Source of the DNA: Manduca sexta
Lineage: Eukaryota; Arthropoda; Insecta; Lepidoptera; Sphingidae
Length of the DNA stretch: 64,000 nt
Direction: 5' to 3'
Assembly: GCF_014839805.1 (NCBI RefSeq)
Contig: NC_051116.1
Coordinates: 6,057,556 to 6,121,555, forward strand
Every line of letters begins with the position of its first letter. Within the stretch, counting starts at the first letter, position 1. Below are positions 10,301 to 25,300 of the stretch, in pieces. The position numbers and the translations under genes were made by a program. The notes below the pieces were generated by a model. It saw only the letters and a list, made by a program, of their open reading frames with translations, had not been told where the DNA came from and searched no databases.

Positions 10301-13300
10301 TAAAAATAATGTCGGCCTGTGTTGCTCTCTTAGAAGTAAGTAATTAACAAAATAACGCTTCAAATTATTCGTCTTCGTATGCTATTAATTAATAGACTTA
10401 AGTATATAAAAAAAAAAAAACCAAATCGGTTCATAAATGAGCGAGTTCTGAGGTAACAAACAAAAAAAAAACACGTCGAATTAATAACCTCCTCCTTTTT
10501 TTGAAGGCGGTTTAAAAGTATATTTTTGTTTTTTATGAACGCAGTGACGGGTTGAGCTAGATTTCCTGTAACCTGTCTCGCAATATCAATGTCTAGATTC
10601 TAGACTTCTAAAATCCTGTTATAAAATCGAAGCTTGTTTGCCCCTTTCATGGCAAACTGAGATTTTTTTCACAAAAAACTTCGTGGCTCGAAGAGTGACG
10701 TAATCTACTTTTTCCCGTAACACTGGACCTACGTGACAACTTGAACTTTGAAAGTGCGAAGCGCTGTACACTAGGGAGGTCAACGTATAATGGTTTCAAA
10801 ATTCATCGGGATTTTTAGAAATATAAGGGATTTAAGTCAAACCTTGCAGTATTTACTTTTAGAAGAATTCTGTATTTTTGCATGTATTGCAATGTGATCC
10901 TTCTGCACCTGACAGAAACAGTGTTATATTTTTTTATTTTTAATACCTAAGCGGCGATAGCCTAGTTGGTTGTTGAACGGACTGCCAAGACGAATGACCG
11001 CAGGTTCAAAGCCCAAGGGGACACAGCTCTGACTTTTCTAAAGTTATGTGTGTATTCTTTGTGAATTATCGCTTGTTTAACGGTGAAGGAAAACATCGTG
11101 AAGAAATCTGCATATCTAAGAAGTTCTCTACAGGAATTTTTAAGGTGTGTGAAATCTACCAATCCGCACTAGGCCAGCGTGGTGGACTAAGGCCTAATCC
11201 CTCTCAGTAGTAGAGGAGGCCCGTGCAGCAGTGGGACAGTATATAATACAGGGCTGATATTATTATACTTAAAGAATCTATCCAATACTGCGATAATCAT
11301 ACCTAACTCCTGTATGTATGCTACACTCCGTTCTTACAAAATTGTCAAAGACATTAAAGAGTACAGTTAGTTATAGACTGGACATCAGAACCAAATTTTT
11401 GCTCCAAAAGTTATTACCAATCGTATAAGTAGTTGTCTTATTTGAAATGTCAGTGTGACAAGATGTCTCGGCGTTCTTAGATGTTAATACAAAAATAAGA
11501 TATTTACAGAAAATATGCTAATATGCGCATTAAATACCTGCAAGTTACGATTTTGAATAAATAAGAAGTATACATTGGTGTTTTGCTATCACGGTAGATC
11601 AAGTAATCATCGCATGTGCTCTAAATTTTGTTATAAAACTCTTCCCAATGACCGCTCTATACATACAAATGTTATCTTAGAACTAGATTAGTACTATTTT
11701 TGTTTAGGAATCTAGGGAAACTATTATTATCAACAGTACAATTAATTCGCTATTTCTAGTCCTACAAATAGTTCTAAATAACTACAAGTTGGTTCTAAAA
11801 CGACTATAAAATCACGGTGTATTTTTAAAGTTATAAGGTTAAATCGCGTTTGTTCCCAGGTCGTCCAACAGCCCGCGTTTCCTGGTGGAAGTCCCATGCC
11901 CTCCTAGCCAACTCTGAAGCAAGAGCTACTGTCTCCTTTAGACTGCAAAGATCTGACTTCGGAACTGACGTCACTTGCCAAGTGAGTAATTTTAAATATT
12001 TATCAAGTTTCAAGTTTTATCTGGCGTCAAACAGTGTAAGTTTTTATCAAAATGTGAACAGAAGTAATTTTAATTTTACGCGTCCTAATGCCACTACTAC
12101 TACTCTAAGAGAATTTGTCGCAGTGGCAACACTTGCTGTCAGAAATACACTCACGGACACGCTATGTTCACATTTAACAACAAATCTATTAGAAAATCAC
12201 AAAAATAAAATTAGGATTTTTGATAAATATATTGGTTATTCATGAATGATTTTTGGCACAATGTTAGCAGAGGTAAAGACAAATATGTGGTTTAATTTAG
12301 TAATGCAATGTCAAAAAGAACATGTAAATACAGGCTGATCTCGGAAGGTAAGACACTAGTCTCTATGGTGGTCTAACATGTTTACGTTTGCTATACGGAT
12401 ATAAATATTATATCACTAGCAAGCAATGTATATACTAATGCATTTGTATTGTTCCAGGCCGTCACGGATCCGTTGATTCCTCCCGTTTCAGAGAACATAT
12501 CGATTGACGTCAATTGTGAGTAATTATGAATTTAATTTATTTAAAACCGATTTTGAAATTTTGGAAATTAAAATTTTAAGTTATGTTGAATTTTATGAAA
12601 ATTTGGATGTATAGGCCTTATTCCGTCTATGAAGGCTAATCCGTCTTTTTGCATAATGACTATAATTTGTACAATTTTCATAGAGTTTAATAGTAATAAT
12701 AATGTTTATCTATCCACAGTCTGATTGTCGCTTAGATATTGCCTTTCAAGCGTTAATATAATAAATCTTTAGTTTTTACTAACCGCCCACCGATCTCTAA
12801 AAGAAACCAGTAACAAACCATTATCTGGAGCTTAAACCTTACGTTTGAACAGTGAACTAGTTCAGAAGCTTCTAACAAACTTGCACTTTAGTTTTTCTTT
12901 TAGTTGTATTGAGGGGACTGAGTCGACTAAAGTTATATCGATAAAAAATGTCGAATGTTAAGTGGGAAATTTTATATTTCTTCTCAAAGGAATCTTCAAG
13001 ACCAACTAGATTTATTTTGGCTGTTTGCATGAGTAGCTTTAAGTTAAATGACGTACAAATAGAAACAGCACTCACCATTTTAAACCCTTGTGACAGAATG
13101 ATGAATATAACTCTATACTCTGTCATTTTCAAGGCATTCTTGTTTGCATCCATCTAACCTTTTATCTTTTATTAATTCGGCTCAGAGAATGAACCATTCA
13201 AAATAACTAATTTATAAGCGTGTTTAAGATTTTTTTTGTCTGACTGGTACATTTTTGAGATAGTTCAAAAAAGCGATTGGGATTGTTTACTGATAATGGC

Positions 13301-16300
13301 GGTTAGTCAACTATCATTCTTAACGAACAAGATCATAAAACAATACATCGACGGTTGAAAGGGTAATTGATTTAAACGACGTTTTGTGTGATACTAAATT
13401 TCATGTTAATAATAATAATAATATCAGCCCTGTATTATATACTTGCCCACTGCTGAGCACGGGCCTCCTCTACTATTGAGAGGGATTAGGCCTTAGTCCA
13501 CCACGCTGGCCTAGTGCGGGTTGGTAGACTTCACACACCTTCGAAATTCCTATCGAGAACTTCTCAGATGTGCAGGTTTCCTCACGATGTTTTCCTTCAC
13601 CGTTAAAGCGAACGATAAATTCACAAAGAATACACACATGATTTTTTAGAAAACTCAGAGGTGTGTGCCCTTGGGATTTGACATTCGTCTCGGCAGTCCG
13701 TTCCACACCCAACTAGGCTATCGCCGCTCATAAAACTAAATTTCATACATATTAAAATCAGCATTTTTTCTAAGTTTTTTAAACCTATTTAAATTTTTTC
13801 GTAAAAATTTGTCGCTTTTTCAATTAGTCTTTCAACCGACCATATAATTTCGATATCTATATATATAAAAATGAAACCCTATTTCCCTTGGTCACGCCAT
13901 CACGCGTGAACGGCTGGACCGATTTCACTATTTCTTTTATTGTAGTTTAATTTTTATTTAAATATTATTTAAAAGTTAGTTAGTTTTGTTTTTGTTATTG
14001 TCAGGAGAAGGTTCTTATGAAAGAAAAAATTAAAAAAATTGCGCAGAAAATTAGAAAATTAAGGAAACTTTACGACAATATAAATTTTACATAACTGTCA
14101 GTGGTTTGAACTAACTGTCAGCGATCGACAGAATGCGCGCGTGCATACATAGTTAAGACAGGACAACGTCTATCGGGTCAGCTAGTTTTAAATAAAAAAT
14201 ATTTCAAATCGATATAAACTGCCCATCACTACGCCAGCAATCTCGTTGAACCGCGCTCGGTAGAGTGTGCTCCACTACGCACAACCGACTCGGGATTCCT
14301 ATGAAAACATCACTTATTAACAGACTTTTGTGCACGAGATAACTACTTGGGTTTTTTTTTATTTTTATGATTGCACTGTACGTGGGCAGGTATGGCTTTA
14401 GCTAGCCTTTTCTTTTTTATTGTTTTGATTGACGAGACGAGCTTGCCGTTCGCCTGATGGTAGCGATACGACCGGTCATAAACAGTAGAAACACCATCCA
14501 ACACCTTAAATTACAAAGTATTGGTTTGTATTCCACTGCGCTCGCCATCCTGAGACATGAGACGTTAAGTCTTATTATGTCGAGTAGTTAAACTGGTTAC
14601 AATGACCTTCAAGCCGGCACACTGCGGCTGCTTAGCGGCAGAAATAGACATTGTCGTGGTATCTACCCAGGCGGACTCTCACATATGACAGACGTAAACA
14701 CAACAGTGACTACCGCTGCTGCTTAGCGGCAGAAATAGATATTGTGGTGATATCTACCCCGGCGAACTCTCACATATGACAGACGTACCACTTATCTTAC
14801 TTGTAAAAGGCATATCATCTCACTACATAACTGGTAAGTAGAGTTTTTGTGAAATGAATATATTTGACCAGTACAGCTGTACTTGAAGCTGGTCATTCAC
14901 TAAAAATAAGACCACTGTCTCAAAAAATCATTTTCAATTTTAAAATCGCTAAAGAATGTTTTAAAAGCTGGTCGTTCTCTGAAAATAAGGTGTCATAAAA
15001 AATAATTTTCTATTTTAGACTCGTTAAGAAATGTTTTAATACGTATCCTTCGCGTATTTCCAAATGCAAATTTATGTTAAAATACACAGTACACAAAATA
15101 AAAGCACACAGTTCCCAACTGCACTGTGTTTGCACGTTTCAAATGCCTTTGAACGGTGTCTGCCCGTTTGAAAATCCTCTCGACTCGAGCATAACACACG
15201 TATTTACAATAATCCAAGCCACATTTATCTTCGCGTGATTGACGTATCATTATCGGAGAATATTTGGTGATGACTTGCATATTTGTATACGCGTCTCTTT
15301 CATACCCATGTCAATCGTGTCTTCTATCTCTTTCTGAAGGATTACGGAGTTGTTCACGTTTGATATCATCGATTCTTAATGATAATGAAGGTTTGATGTT
15401 TGTAAATGTTTTGGACTTTTGACTTAGATTACTATGTGGAGGAGTACAGTAGTTCAAATATAATGTAGATAAATAAAATTAAGTCATCTAATGTCTTCGA
15501 TAGATTCCAATGTTTTATTTTGATATGTGACATAAAATAGTACAAAGTGTAACTTCTTCGGTGAAATCGGCATCGAAATCGGTTGAAAAATGAAGTAGTT
15601 ATTGATATTTGAAATATTCTTGTGAGCGAAAGTTGAAGTGTGCCGGAATTATCGCGCCATCTCTTTCTAATGCACAGCGTTAACAGTCGGTGACGTCACA
15701 GTTTGCTATTATTGTAATTCGACAGCTATCCCTTCCAAAAAAATTAAAAGTTTTATAACTTACTTTTTTGACAAATGTATTAAATAAAAAGTTATCAAAA
15801 ACTATATTATCCTGTCTTATAGAATGTGTGTGACTCCAGGATATAATTACTAGTAATAAGCAGCTAGGGCACGGCTTACCATGTCTTCATAATTATACAG
15901 GTTATAAAATAAATCCTATAGAGTTCAATATTTGCTGTCCATAAGACAACGTTATATAAAATATACCCAATAACTCGTTTACAAAATTTTATCATCAAAA
16001 CTTAAGTAATAGAAATCTCCAGGTACATTTATAATCAGTTAAAAATATTTTAATTATTTAACCAATAATGTCATTGATCAACTTAATCTACTAAAAATCG
16101 ATAGCTTCATTATTCGAATACAAATTACAATGAAACACCACGTTTAACACCAATCTCTAAAAGACAAAAACCGGTCCAAAACACCGAAACACAAAGTCAC
16201 CGCGAAATTGTGAACACAAATACGACGCGACTCACTCGAGATGATAATCTAAAGAAGCTCTAATTGACAGCATGATATACTTTTGTGGAGTGCTGTGGAT

Positions 16301-19300
16301 GTGGGAAAGATGGATACGATATTTTTATATATGTTCATGAAACTAACACACTGAGGTCTTTTGTTGATTAGACATCAAGAACAACTAATGTTAATTTTTT
16401 TAATAATCATATCAGCCATGTCATTATATACTGTCCCACTGTTGGGCACGAGCCGCCTCTACCACTGAGAGGGATTAGGCCTTATCCCACCACGCTGGCC
16501 TAGTGCGGATTGGTAGACTTCACACACCTTCGAAAATTCCTATACAGAATTTCTCAGGTATGCAGGTTTCCTCACGATGTTTTTCCTTCACCGTTGAAGC
16601 AAAAGATAATTCACAAAGAATACACATATAATTATTTAGAAAAGACAGGGGTGTGTGTTGACATTCGTTTCGGCAGTCCGTTCCACAACCAACTATGCTA
16701 TCGCCGCTTCAATTTTTTTTACATTTTCTATAATTCTAAAATAGACTGCCTCGGTGGTTCAGTGTCAAGGTACGAATGTAGTGAGTGTTCAGGTTCGATC
16801 CCCGGGTCGGGTAAAGCGATCTTCGACTCAATATAAGGCCTGAATTGAGAATTTGTACCCGATGTGGTGATAAGCTAACTCCCTATCACATCATGGGACG
16901 GAATACACACGGCGGAATGTGGGTGCTCTAGTTGCGCATCAGCCTTTCCCTTTGGGGATAAAAGGCGTGAGTGTGTGTGAGTTCTAAAATGAATAGATAT
17001 TGGAACATAAACTTTTCGGACCATCACAGTTCGCTCCGTGACCAAGAACGCTGCGAAGTCTTCTTCTTCTGTATTATGGCGAGAAATCGGTTCAGTACTT
17101 TTATGAGTATTTCGATGTTCATGACACGTTTGCTGACGATTTCGTAAGGTAAACGATAAACATACGTAATAGGGTAAAATAACTCGCTGCATCGATGTTC
17201 CCAGAGCACTATGTTTTGTCTTTTAAGCGAGGCTTAAAAAGAGTCCTCACCTCCCAGTAGGTAAGTGTTTCTGCCTCTCGCATTGCAAAGTGCATTGGCG
17301 CTGGGTGTTAACCATCAGATGGACTGCTAGCTCGTTTCCATACGAAAGCAATATAAAAAAGTGGACCTAGATCAGTTTAGTTGTCGCACTAATCGTCTCT
17401 TAAGTACCAAAGCAATATGAATTTTAAATCATTATGCTTTCGTATCATTAATTAAGAGTCTTCTTAAACAATTATGTCAAGATTTACATATTTTCTGTAA
17501 ATAGTTTACCATAAAAATTTATAAATTTGTATTCATATAATATAATCTTTAGTATTAAATTTAAGAGTGTTTGGGACTGGTTTTTTTTCTTCAAGTTTTT
17601 CCGTGATAATTTGATATTTTTCCTGAGACAAACAGTAGCACTACAGCACTCAGGAATAGTGTAACTTCTTATTATTGAAACAATTTTCAAAATCGGTTCA
17701 GTACTTTTACAGATTCTCTACAGAGTTTGCCTTTTTATAATATTAGTATAGTTTTATTCGAATGCCGCATCAATTTTGTTTACTCCTCAACGCTTTTAAA
17801 TAAATTGGGGTACCATTCAACCTTTTGAGAAACCGGTGTACGCAACTCGAAAGAAACATCTAAATAAATGTGACATTGAAGATTTCAATCTTTTATCATA
17901 ATTACATGCTTATTAAATGGATCCATTAATGTTGCAAATTATGGACTCTATTTTCAATAAAGGCGCGTTTCGCAGTGTTATTAATGTTTTTTTTTTTTGT
18001 ATTGGGATACGTAGTTAACACCGGGAGAAACCTATGAATGGGATACTAGAAGCCCCCGGCTTAGCGAATTTTGGGACCTGGAGGAAAGTTAGGAGGGGAT
18101 ATCTTAGAAAGGAAGTGGGGGGAAAGGAGAAGGTACCCTCTTAGGGTGGGAGGAGGATGGAAAGGCAAGAAAAGGTTCGCGAGCCCTAATAGGCCTCAAT
18201 GTGAATTGGCAACCATGAGGTATACACAACAATGTGCCTAGGACCGCAGCAAATGTCCCCCCGTGCGTGGCCTGCATTTGGTGTGGAGACCGAACACAAG
18301 AATTGCTTCTGAGAGCTATTAATGTTGTAAATTATAAACTGAACGTTGATGCGTTTTGTGACTGGATACTACATGAAAAGCATCACGCTTTATTGCCTTT
18401 CCAGGGCTAAGTAGGGGTGTAATACTTTTTGTCACCATGTTGTGTACCGGAGGGACATGTCATGTTCTCATGTACTGATATGGAAATGAAATAAGTTATT
18501 GAACATGTAAAATGCATGCATTATACATTATTTATATTCCGTGAATATTAACTCTACCACCATTTCGGAAAGCAGTTCTCACTAGAGAAGAACGGGAAAA
18601 CGCTCTTATTAAACAGAGAGACCAAATATCGCTTGATATTGTTATTGGTCGATACCTAATGCGTTTTGGAGTAAAATTGACATCTGTTGAGGGCATTGAG
18701 AAAGAGTTTTCTGCTTTAAGAGGTCATTTAAGATAGCGATTATAATGTTCGTAACAAAAGGCCCTAACGTGGACCATAGAATGAGTGAAACGGTTCCAAT
18801 AGCTATTTGTGGAAGTTTACGCTGAAGTCTCGTGGTGTTTTAGTTAGGAATTCTTTAGGTCGTTTTCGTAAATTTTTATCGGAGACTCGTGTGCACTCCC
18901 GCTTCCCTATCGCAGAACTTTTTATAGCTTATATTTTATTTATTTATATGCTTTTGATACAGTATATAGGCGAACGTAATGTTAAGGCAATTTTCTACTA
19001 GCTGACCTTAAGGTGGTGCAGAGATAAATGAGGTAGATTCATTTATAAATGGTGAGATATATAATTTTACTTAATGTATAGCGTATATAATAAAATATTA
19101 ATAATGCATGTACATTATGATGACTGCCTCGGCAGCGCTCTGAGGTCCTGGGTTCGAATTCCGAGCTGGACAAAGTGTTATTTGGGTTTTCCTGCTCAGT
19201 ATCTGCCCGGAGTCTGGAATTTGTGCCCGATATAGCGATAGGCTCGCCCCCTATCACATCATGGGACGAAACACACTTGGCGAAAAGTGGGTGCCCTGGT

Positions 19301-22300
19301 TGCGCCTCTGCATACCCCTTCGTGGATAAATACGTGATGTGTGTGTGTGTGTGTATTTTATAGAACAATTTAAAATATATAGACGTTACACATATAAGAA
19401 TAAGATAAATAAATAAATATATAATATACTGTAAATCACAGTGGAAATTCTTCCATTCTATTCAGCTGTTGTCAGACTCATTTTAAATGCCAGCTTTATA
19501 TTTCGAAATAAAATCCTTTTTCGGATTTAACGCGGTTTTTTATGTTATGATATTCTCTCGACTTTTTTAAGACTTTGCTGCCTTCATGGTCACGGGGTGG
19601 ACTGAGGCGTTGTTCATCCGAAAACCACAATACAATCAGAAAAATAGTTTTATTTTGATATCTAACATTTGCGTAAAAATATGAATGAATATCCAGATTA
19701 ATTTTTTCATTTAACAAACAAATAATTTGTAGTTAAGCATCCGCAGACTTAATTTATACAGTTCTACTTTAAAATACAAACCTTATTATATTTCTACTAC
19801 ATTACTCTAAATACTCCCACAAACTCAACACCCATTCAACGCTAAGAAAGTATTTTCACAGAAGAAAAAAAAACACAAAAACACGAATGACGATGAAATG
19901 AAATATGGTGGAAGTTTGCGGAGTTGCGGACGGGAGTGGAAAGGAGGGGGTGAGGTCGTATTTCATATCGCTAACAAGTTGCGAATAAATTTTGATCTCT
20001 TTGTGAAATGGGGAATTCTTGCTGAATTTTTTATTACTGCATGTTTTGTAGTATAAAAGCAGATAGGATAGAAGTGTAGCTGCGACATAATGATTGAAGT
20101 GATATCTGTGAAAGTATGCATATGAATAGTATCACGCCTTTGTCTTCCTTTCGTGGATAGACAGAGGTGTAACCCACATATCGCCATATATGTTACTGGG
20201 GGTGAGCCACTTGCGATTTTACGGTCACCATTCAAGATTCTGGGCTAATATTTAACAGAAAACCCAATATACCTGCCCGACTCGATTCAAACCCAAGACC
20301 TCAAGGCGGTAGTCGTATTAACATTTGACAATTAAAACGCATTCGTAGGGCTTTATCATTGTTCAAAGTTCTTTTTCATTTTTAAGCGAGATATTTGAAA
20401 TAAACCTTGCAGGATTAATAGGTTTTTTTTCGTGGGGAAAAAACACTATATCGCTATCATCGAATGGGGGTGAGTTATGTTGGTTTCATTGGTCTTTCGG
20501 CCCAATTTCGACACTCGGAAGTGTATCCGAGCGAGCATTGGACTGAGTCCCTAACCCCTGTACATCCTACACTCGCATACCAACCAAAATCCGCGGTGGC
20601 CTTCTGTACATACGGGGCCGCCGCGGGGTACCTTATGGAATTAATAACATGTGATTTTTACCATACATCATGGCAAGGTGACTGCAAATTTCATAGCTTA
20701 TATAATTTGCGTTGAGTCCCATATCATCATCATCAGCCTCATATAGTTCATTGCAGAACATAGGCCTCCCCTAAACATTTCTAAACTAAAATAAATGAAT
20801 ATTTGAATTATTGTTAGTAAAACGCGACTAGAAGTTCTTGCGATATATATTTCTGAGAGAACATGCTAATCTAAACGTAGCTTTACACATTTATGATTTC
20901 TTATGTTTACGCGAATGTTAGACATAATAATAAAACTATTTTTCGGATTTGACCACGGTTTTTTATATTACAATTTTCTCCCGACGTTTTGAAGACTGTA
21001 GCCTTCGTGGTCACAGGGCGGATTGCGGTGTTTGGTCGTCCGAAAAGTTAGTTCCAATATCTACCTACATTTTACAATTAAAACAGTTTAATGTTGATTT
21101 GTAGTCATTATTATAGGATTACCCTATTTTGTCTACCTTCAATCACACAAACCTACGTCGCATCCTATTGAAAAGAAAAGAGCAAAACCAGAGTTACTTG
21201 CCCGTTCTTCTCTGGTGAGAACTGCTTTCCGAACTGGTGGTAGAATTAATATTAACGGAATTTAAATAATATATAACACTTTACAGGTTCAAAAAATATA
21301 TTTCATTCATAGAAAATTCCAATCCACTCTAACACATCATATCTTTTACTAACCAAACCGCAGTTCCTCAAACTGATATCAACAAGTATGGAAGAAAGTC
21401 GGTAATTCTCGTTACAAATCCAAGCAAACGTTGCTAACTTCAACTAAATCTCTTCTAAATCTAGTTTAGTTTGAGTTCTAGATCTTTCTAAGCCGTAGTT
21501 AATGTTGTAAGTGTCAAAGATACCGTCAACTGGATTTAGATTTTTTTGTGTTTCAGATGTAAGTAGTTGTTTTAGAAATGGACTAATCTCTTTACAATAT
21601 AGTCTCTTATGATTTTAATAAGCCATCGTAAACCATTGACGTATATTCTATAGACACGAACGTCCATAAAAACTGTTTATTCAAAATCTGAACTAAAATA
21701 GCAACCAAAACGTCACTGTTATAAGCTATTTATTCACTTGAACAACAAATAATTTTACTTGACTAATATTTTTTATTGACATCAAGGTTTACACGTACAC
21801 TCGAGTTCTTATATTATGAGCGTCACTTCGTACATAACCACACGCTGACAATGTTGAAATCATACTAGTCAGGTGTACGGATTGCAGTGCAGTTAAATCT
21901 TACACAATTAATGTACGAAACGCCAGTACGTAGTACATATATATCGATGTCGTAACCGCTTTCAACGACACAAAAAATTGGACCAATTAGGTTTGTTTGA
22001 TGTTTATTTTATTTTTACAATGGATCTACGGTAAGGAATAGATTATTTATTAAGATATGGTTTTTCCGGCAAAGTGTAGCTGATGATAAGATCACAATGA
22101 TCAAATATATCTCTGGAACAATATATGTAAGCTTCCTAGTTGCCTAAAGAATTGTAAATACATTTCAGATTTTTTTAAAGGAAAATATAGAAGGAGAATT
22201 TATTAAGTCAGAATTATGGCGGTTTCGAAATCCACCTTTCCACTTAACCGACCATCTGGTAGTTCCTTTATCGAGCCCGCACTATACATTTCCTTGCCTA

Positions 22301-25300
22301 TTTCAATAGTGTTTTGTTCATTTGAAAAACACCTTTAAAACAATTGCCCTTATCAACTAAATCTCAATAGCACTTGTGTTAAAAGCAAACAGCATTCGCA
22401 CTTCACTTGCGAAAAAGTTCTCACCACTAGCTTATTGGGGGTTTTTATCAGATTTCGATGCTGCACAAATTTCAACCCTATCACCTGGTTCGTGGACTCC
22501 TTTATGAATAGGATATGGAACGATATTTTTAATTAAAAAAGCATTGATTCGTTCCGCGGAGCTGGGAAGAGTTGGAGTGCAGTTATGTTTGTTGGTTCTG
22601 TCGGTTTTTTTTTTTTTTAATTTCTGACAGGTAATTATAGCTTCAATATTCGAATTGCATTTCTAATTTTCATTTTGAGAGTTTCTAACTTTATAGTGGT
22701 TCGGTTGAATAGAAAAATCATTTCCCTCTTGAAAAGCTTCTCGTGTACTTATTTTTTCAGGTGGCAAGTATGTCTGGATGGTTATATATTTTTTTTATTA
22801 CTTGTTTAGGCGAAGACATGATACACGGGTAGGTCACTCATGTGTGAAGGTCCGCCTGGGTACCCACCTACCTAGTACCTACTACAGCAATATTTATTTC
22901 TGTCGCCAAGCAGCAGTGTGTAGTCATTTTTGTATTCCGGTTTGAAGGATATTGTAGCCAGTGTAACTACTGGACATAATAAGAATTAACATCTCATGTC
23001 TCAGGATGGCGAGCGCAGTGGAATACCAAACAATAATTTGTAATTCAAGGCATTGGAAAGTGTTTTTACTTTTTACGGGCGGTCGAATCGCTTACCATCA
23101 GGCAAACGTCATGTTCGTCTCGTCTTACAAAGCCAAAAAAAATATATAGACAGAGCTAATTGCAAAAGACTTCTTGAAATATTTTTTTAAAGCTACCATC
23201 TCTTTGAATAAAATTCGAAATTTATATTAATTTTAATAATCTTGAACATCACCTATTAAATAAATAAAAAAATCTTTACCTACCTAAACACCGAACTCCA
23301 AAAGGGGTTAGTAACAAAAAAAGCCACCTAATTGTCTTAAGTGGTTCAAACAAAAAAGGGTTCTGAATAGTTAGGTTAAATCTTTTGTTAACATCAAGTT
23401 ATACCTTTGTACTGGGTCACAATGGGTTATTAAAAAACTTAACCCTTTAAAAAACGTTTTTAAACGATATTCGACTTGACTGCATTTAGATAAGGTTTAA
23501 AGTCATTTAGTACGACTGAGCAACTTTATTAAAGAAATGTAATTGTGTTACATTGTTATAGAAATTCCGACTCTATTATTATTATAATTAAAGTATAATT
23601 TTCAATACTTTATAATTAAAAAAGTTTTTACTTTAACTTAAACTCAATACATATTATATTAAAGTTTATAATCGATTAGATAGATTAATGTGGCTATGAT
23701 CCTTTAGAGAATTATTTTTCTTAACAAAAAAGGGTCTCTATTAAACAATTATAGAACTTTTATTAATTAAATTATTAACATAACTTCATACCTATTAAGT
23801 TAATGGAATACTTATGTCTATTTCTACTGTATGCGTGCTTAAAGCAATATGTAGCCGATTCAAATCCCAGGTTGGGTAAGCTTTGTACGGTAATCAATAA
23901 TTGAAGTGATTATGGATTTCTTATGTTTACGCGAATGTTAAACATTAAAATTAAACTATTTTTCGGATATCGTGGTTTTGATATTTTAGTTTTCTCCCGA
24001 CGTTTAGAAGACTGCAGCCTTCATAGTCACGGGGGGGACTGAAGTGTTGATTATCCGCAAAGTCAAAGTTACATTATCGTATCGTATCAATCTATGATGT
24101 CCCAATGTTGGGCAAAAGCCTTTCCAAGATCTTCCATGAATCAAACTACATTTTGCAATTATACAACGTTTTAAATTTTAGCTGTTGGTGGTCCGATCTA
24201 CGCAAAAGGAGAAAACTAAAATATAAAAATCTCGCTAAAATCCCAATAATATTTTAATTTTAATGGTGATTAAACTTGTAAAAGAGTTGAAATATAAAAA
24301 AGCAACACACAATCGGAATCCATCAACACAAAGCCCTATTATTTCACAAAGAATGGCCGCTATGGGCGAACGATCTGATGTGGTCACTCGAACAGTTAAT
24401 AGAATTTCACACACCATAAAATTCAATTCTGTCCGTATGTCATTTGTTATAGGCGTCGCGCAGACGCCGTCAGTGTGTCGAGAAACTGGAAGTATTTTTA
24501 TAGGTTATTATTAAAACTGAGCGGCGATAGCCTAATGGGCTGTGGAATGAACTGCTGAGACGAATATCCACGTTCAAAACCCAAAGGCATTCATGTAACT
24601 TTTCTAAAATTATGTGGGTATTCTTTGTGAATTATCGCTTGCTTTAACGGTGAAGGAAAACATTCTGAAGAAACCTGCATACCTGAGAAGTTTTCTATAA
24701 AAAAATGGAAGTGTGTAAAGTCTACCAATCCGTACTAGGCCAGCGTGGTGAACTAAGGCCTAATACCGCTCAGTGATAAAGGAGGCCCGTGCCCAGCAGT
24801 GGGACAGTATATAATACAGGACTGACATTACTATTTTATACATTGCCTCGGTGGCGCAGATGAAGCACGTGCGCAGTACGACACTGATCTAAGGTGTAGC
24901 AGCATTCTAATATCGTCGCGCATAGAGCGCAGACGCTCCACTATTGGTCCACGTGCGTCGCCTCGGTTACGACGTATCCAGCGAGGGTTCAGTTTATTAC
25001 TAGTTGCCACTATTTTATTTATACACCAGTCCTCACAAAGGTTTCGGGTTCGAATCCCGGGCCAGGTCATTGGATATTGGGTTTTCAGTTCAGTATCATC
25101 CCGGAGTCGAATTTTGACGCCGATAGCACGCCCCCTGTCATGGGCCGGAACACATAGCCCAAAAGTAGATTGTAAAGGTTTTTTTTGTCCACAGTGCGAC
25201 CTCTCTGGGTGCGTCTTCAAGGCGGCAAGAGACCGCTGGTAGCAGGCCAGAGCACCGAGCTGGTCTGTCAAGCTGTAGGAGCCAGGCCGAAGCCCAATAT

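Larger units (their letters stand above)
7980..11859. other. Intron 2
   Basis: 3.9 kb. It holds family J copy 1 (9195-9505), SINE B1 (10951-11268), part of family P (11330-11700) and family I remnants (8070-8180, 9075-9180). No coding sequence seen. Confidence 0.6.

Noticed and set aside
24831..25271. Minus-strand open frame of 146 codons
   Set aside because: It runs through SINE A4, its insert and antisense across exon 5. The protein has no domain I recognise, and the + strand exon has matching splice sites and Ig motifs.
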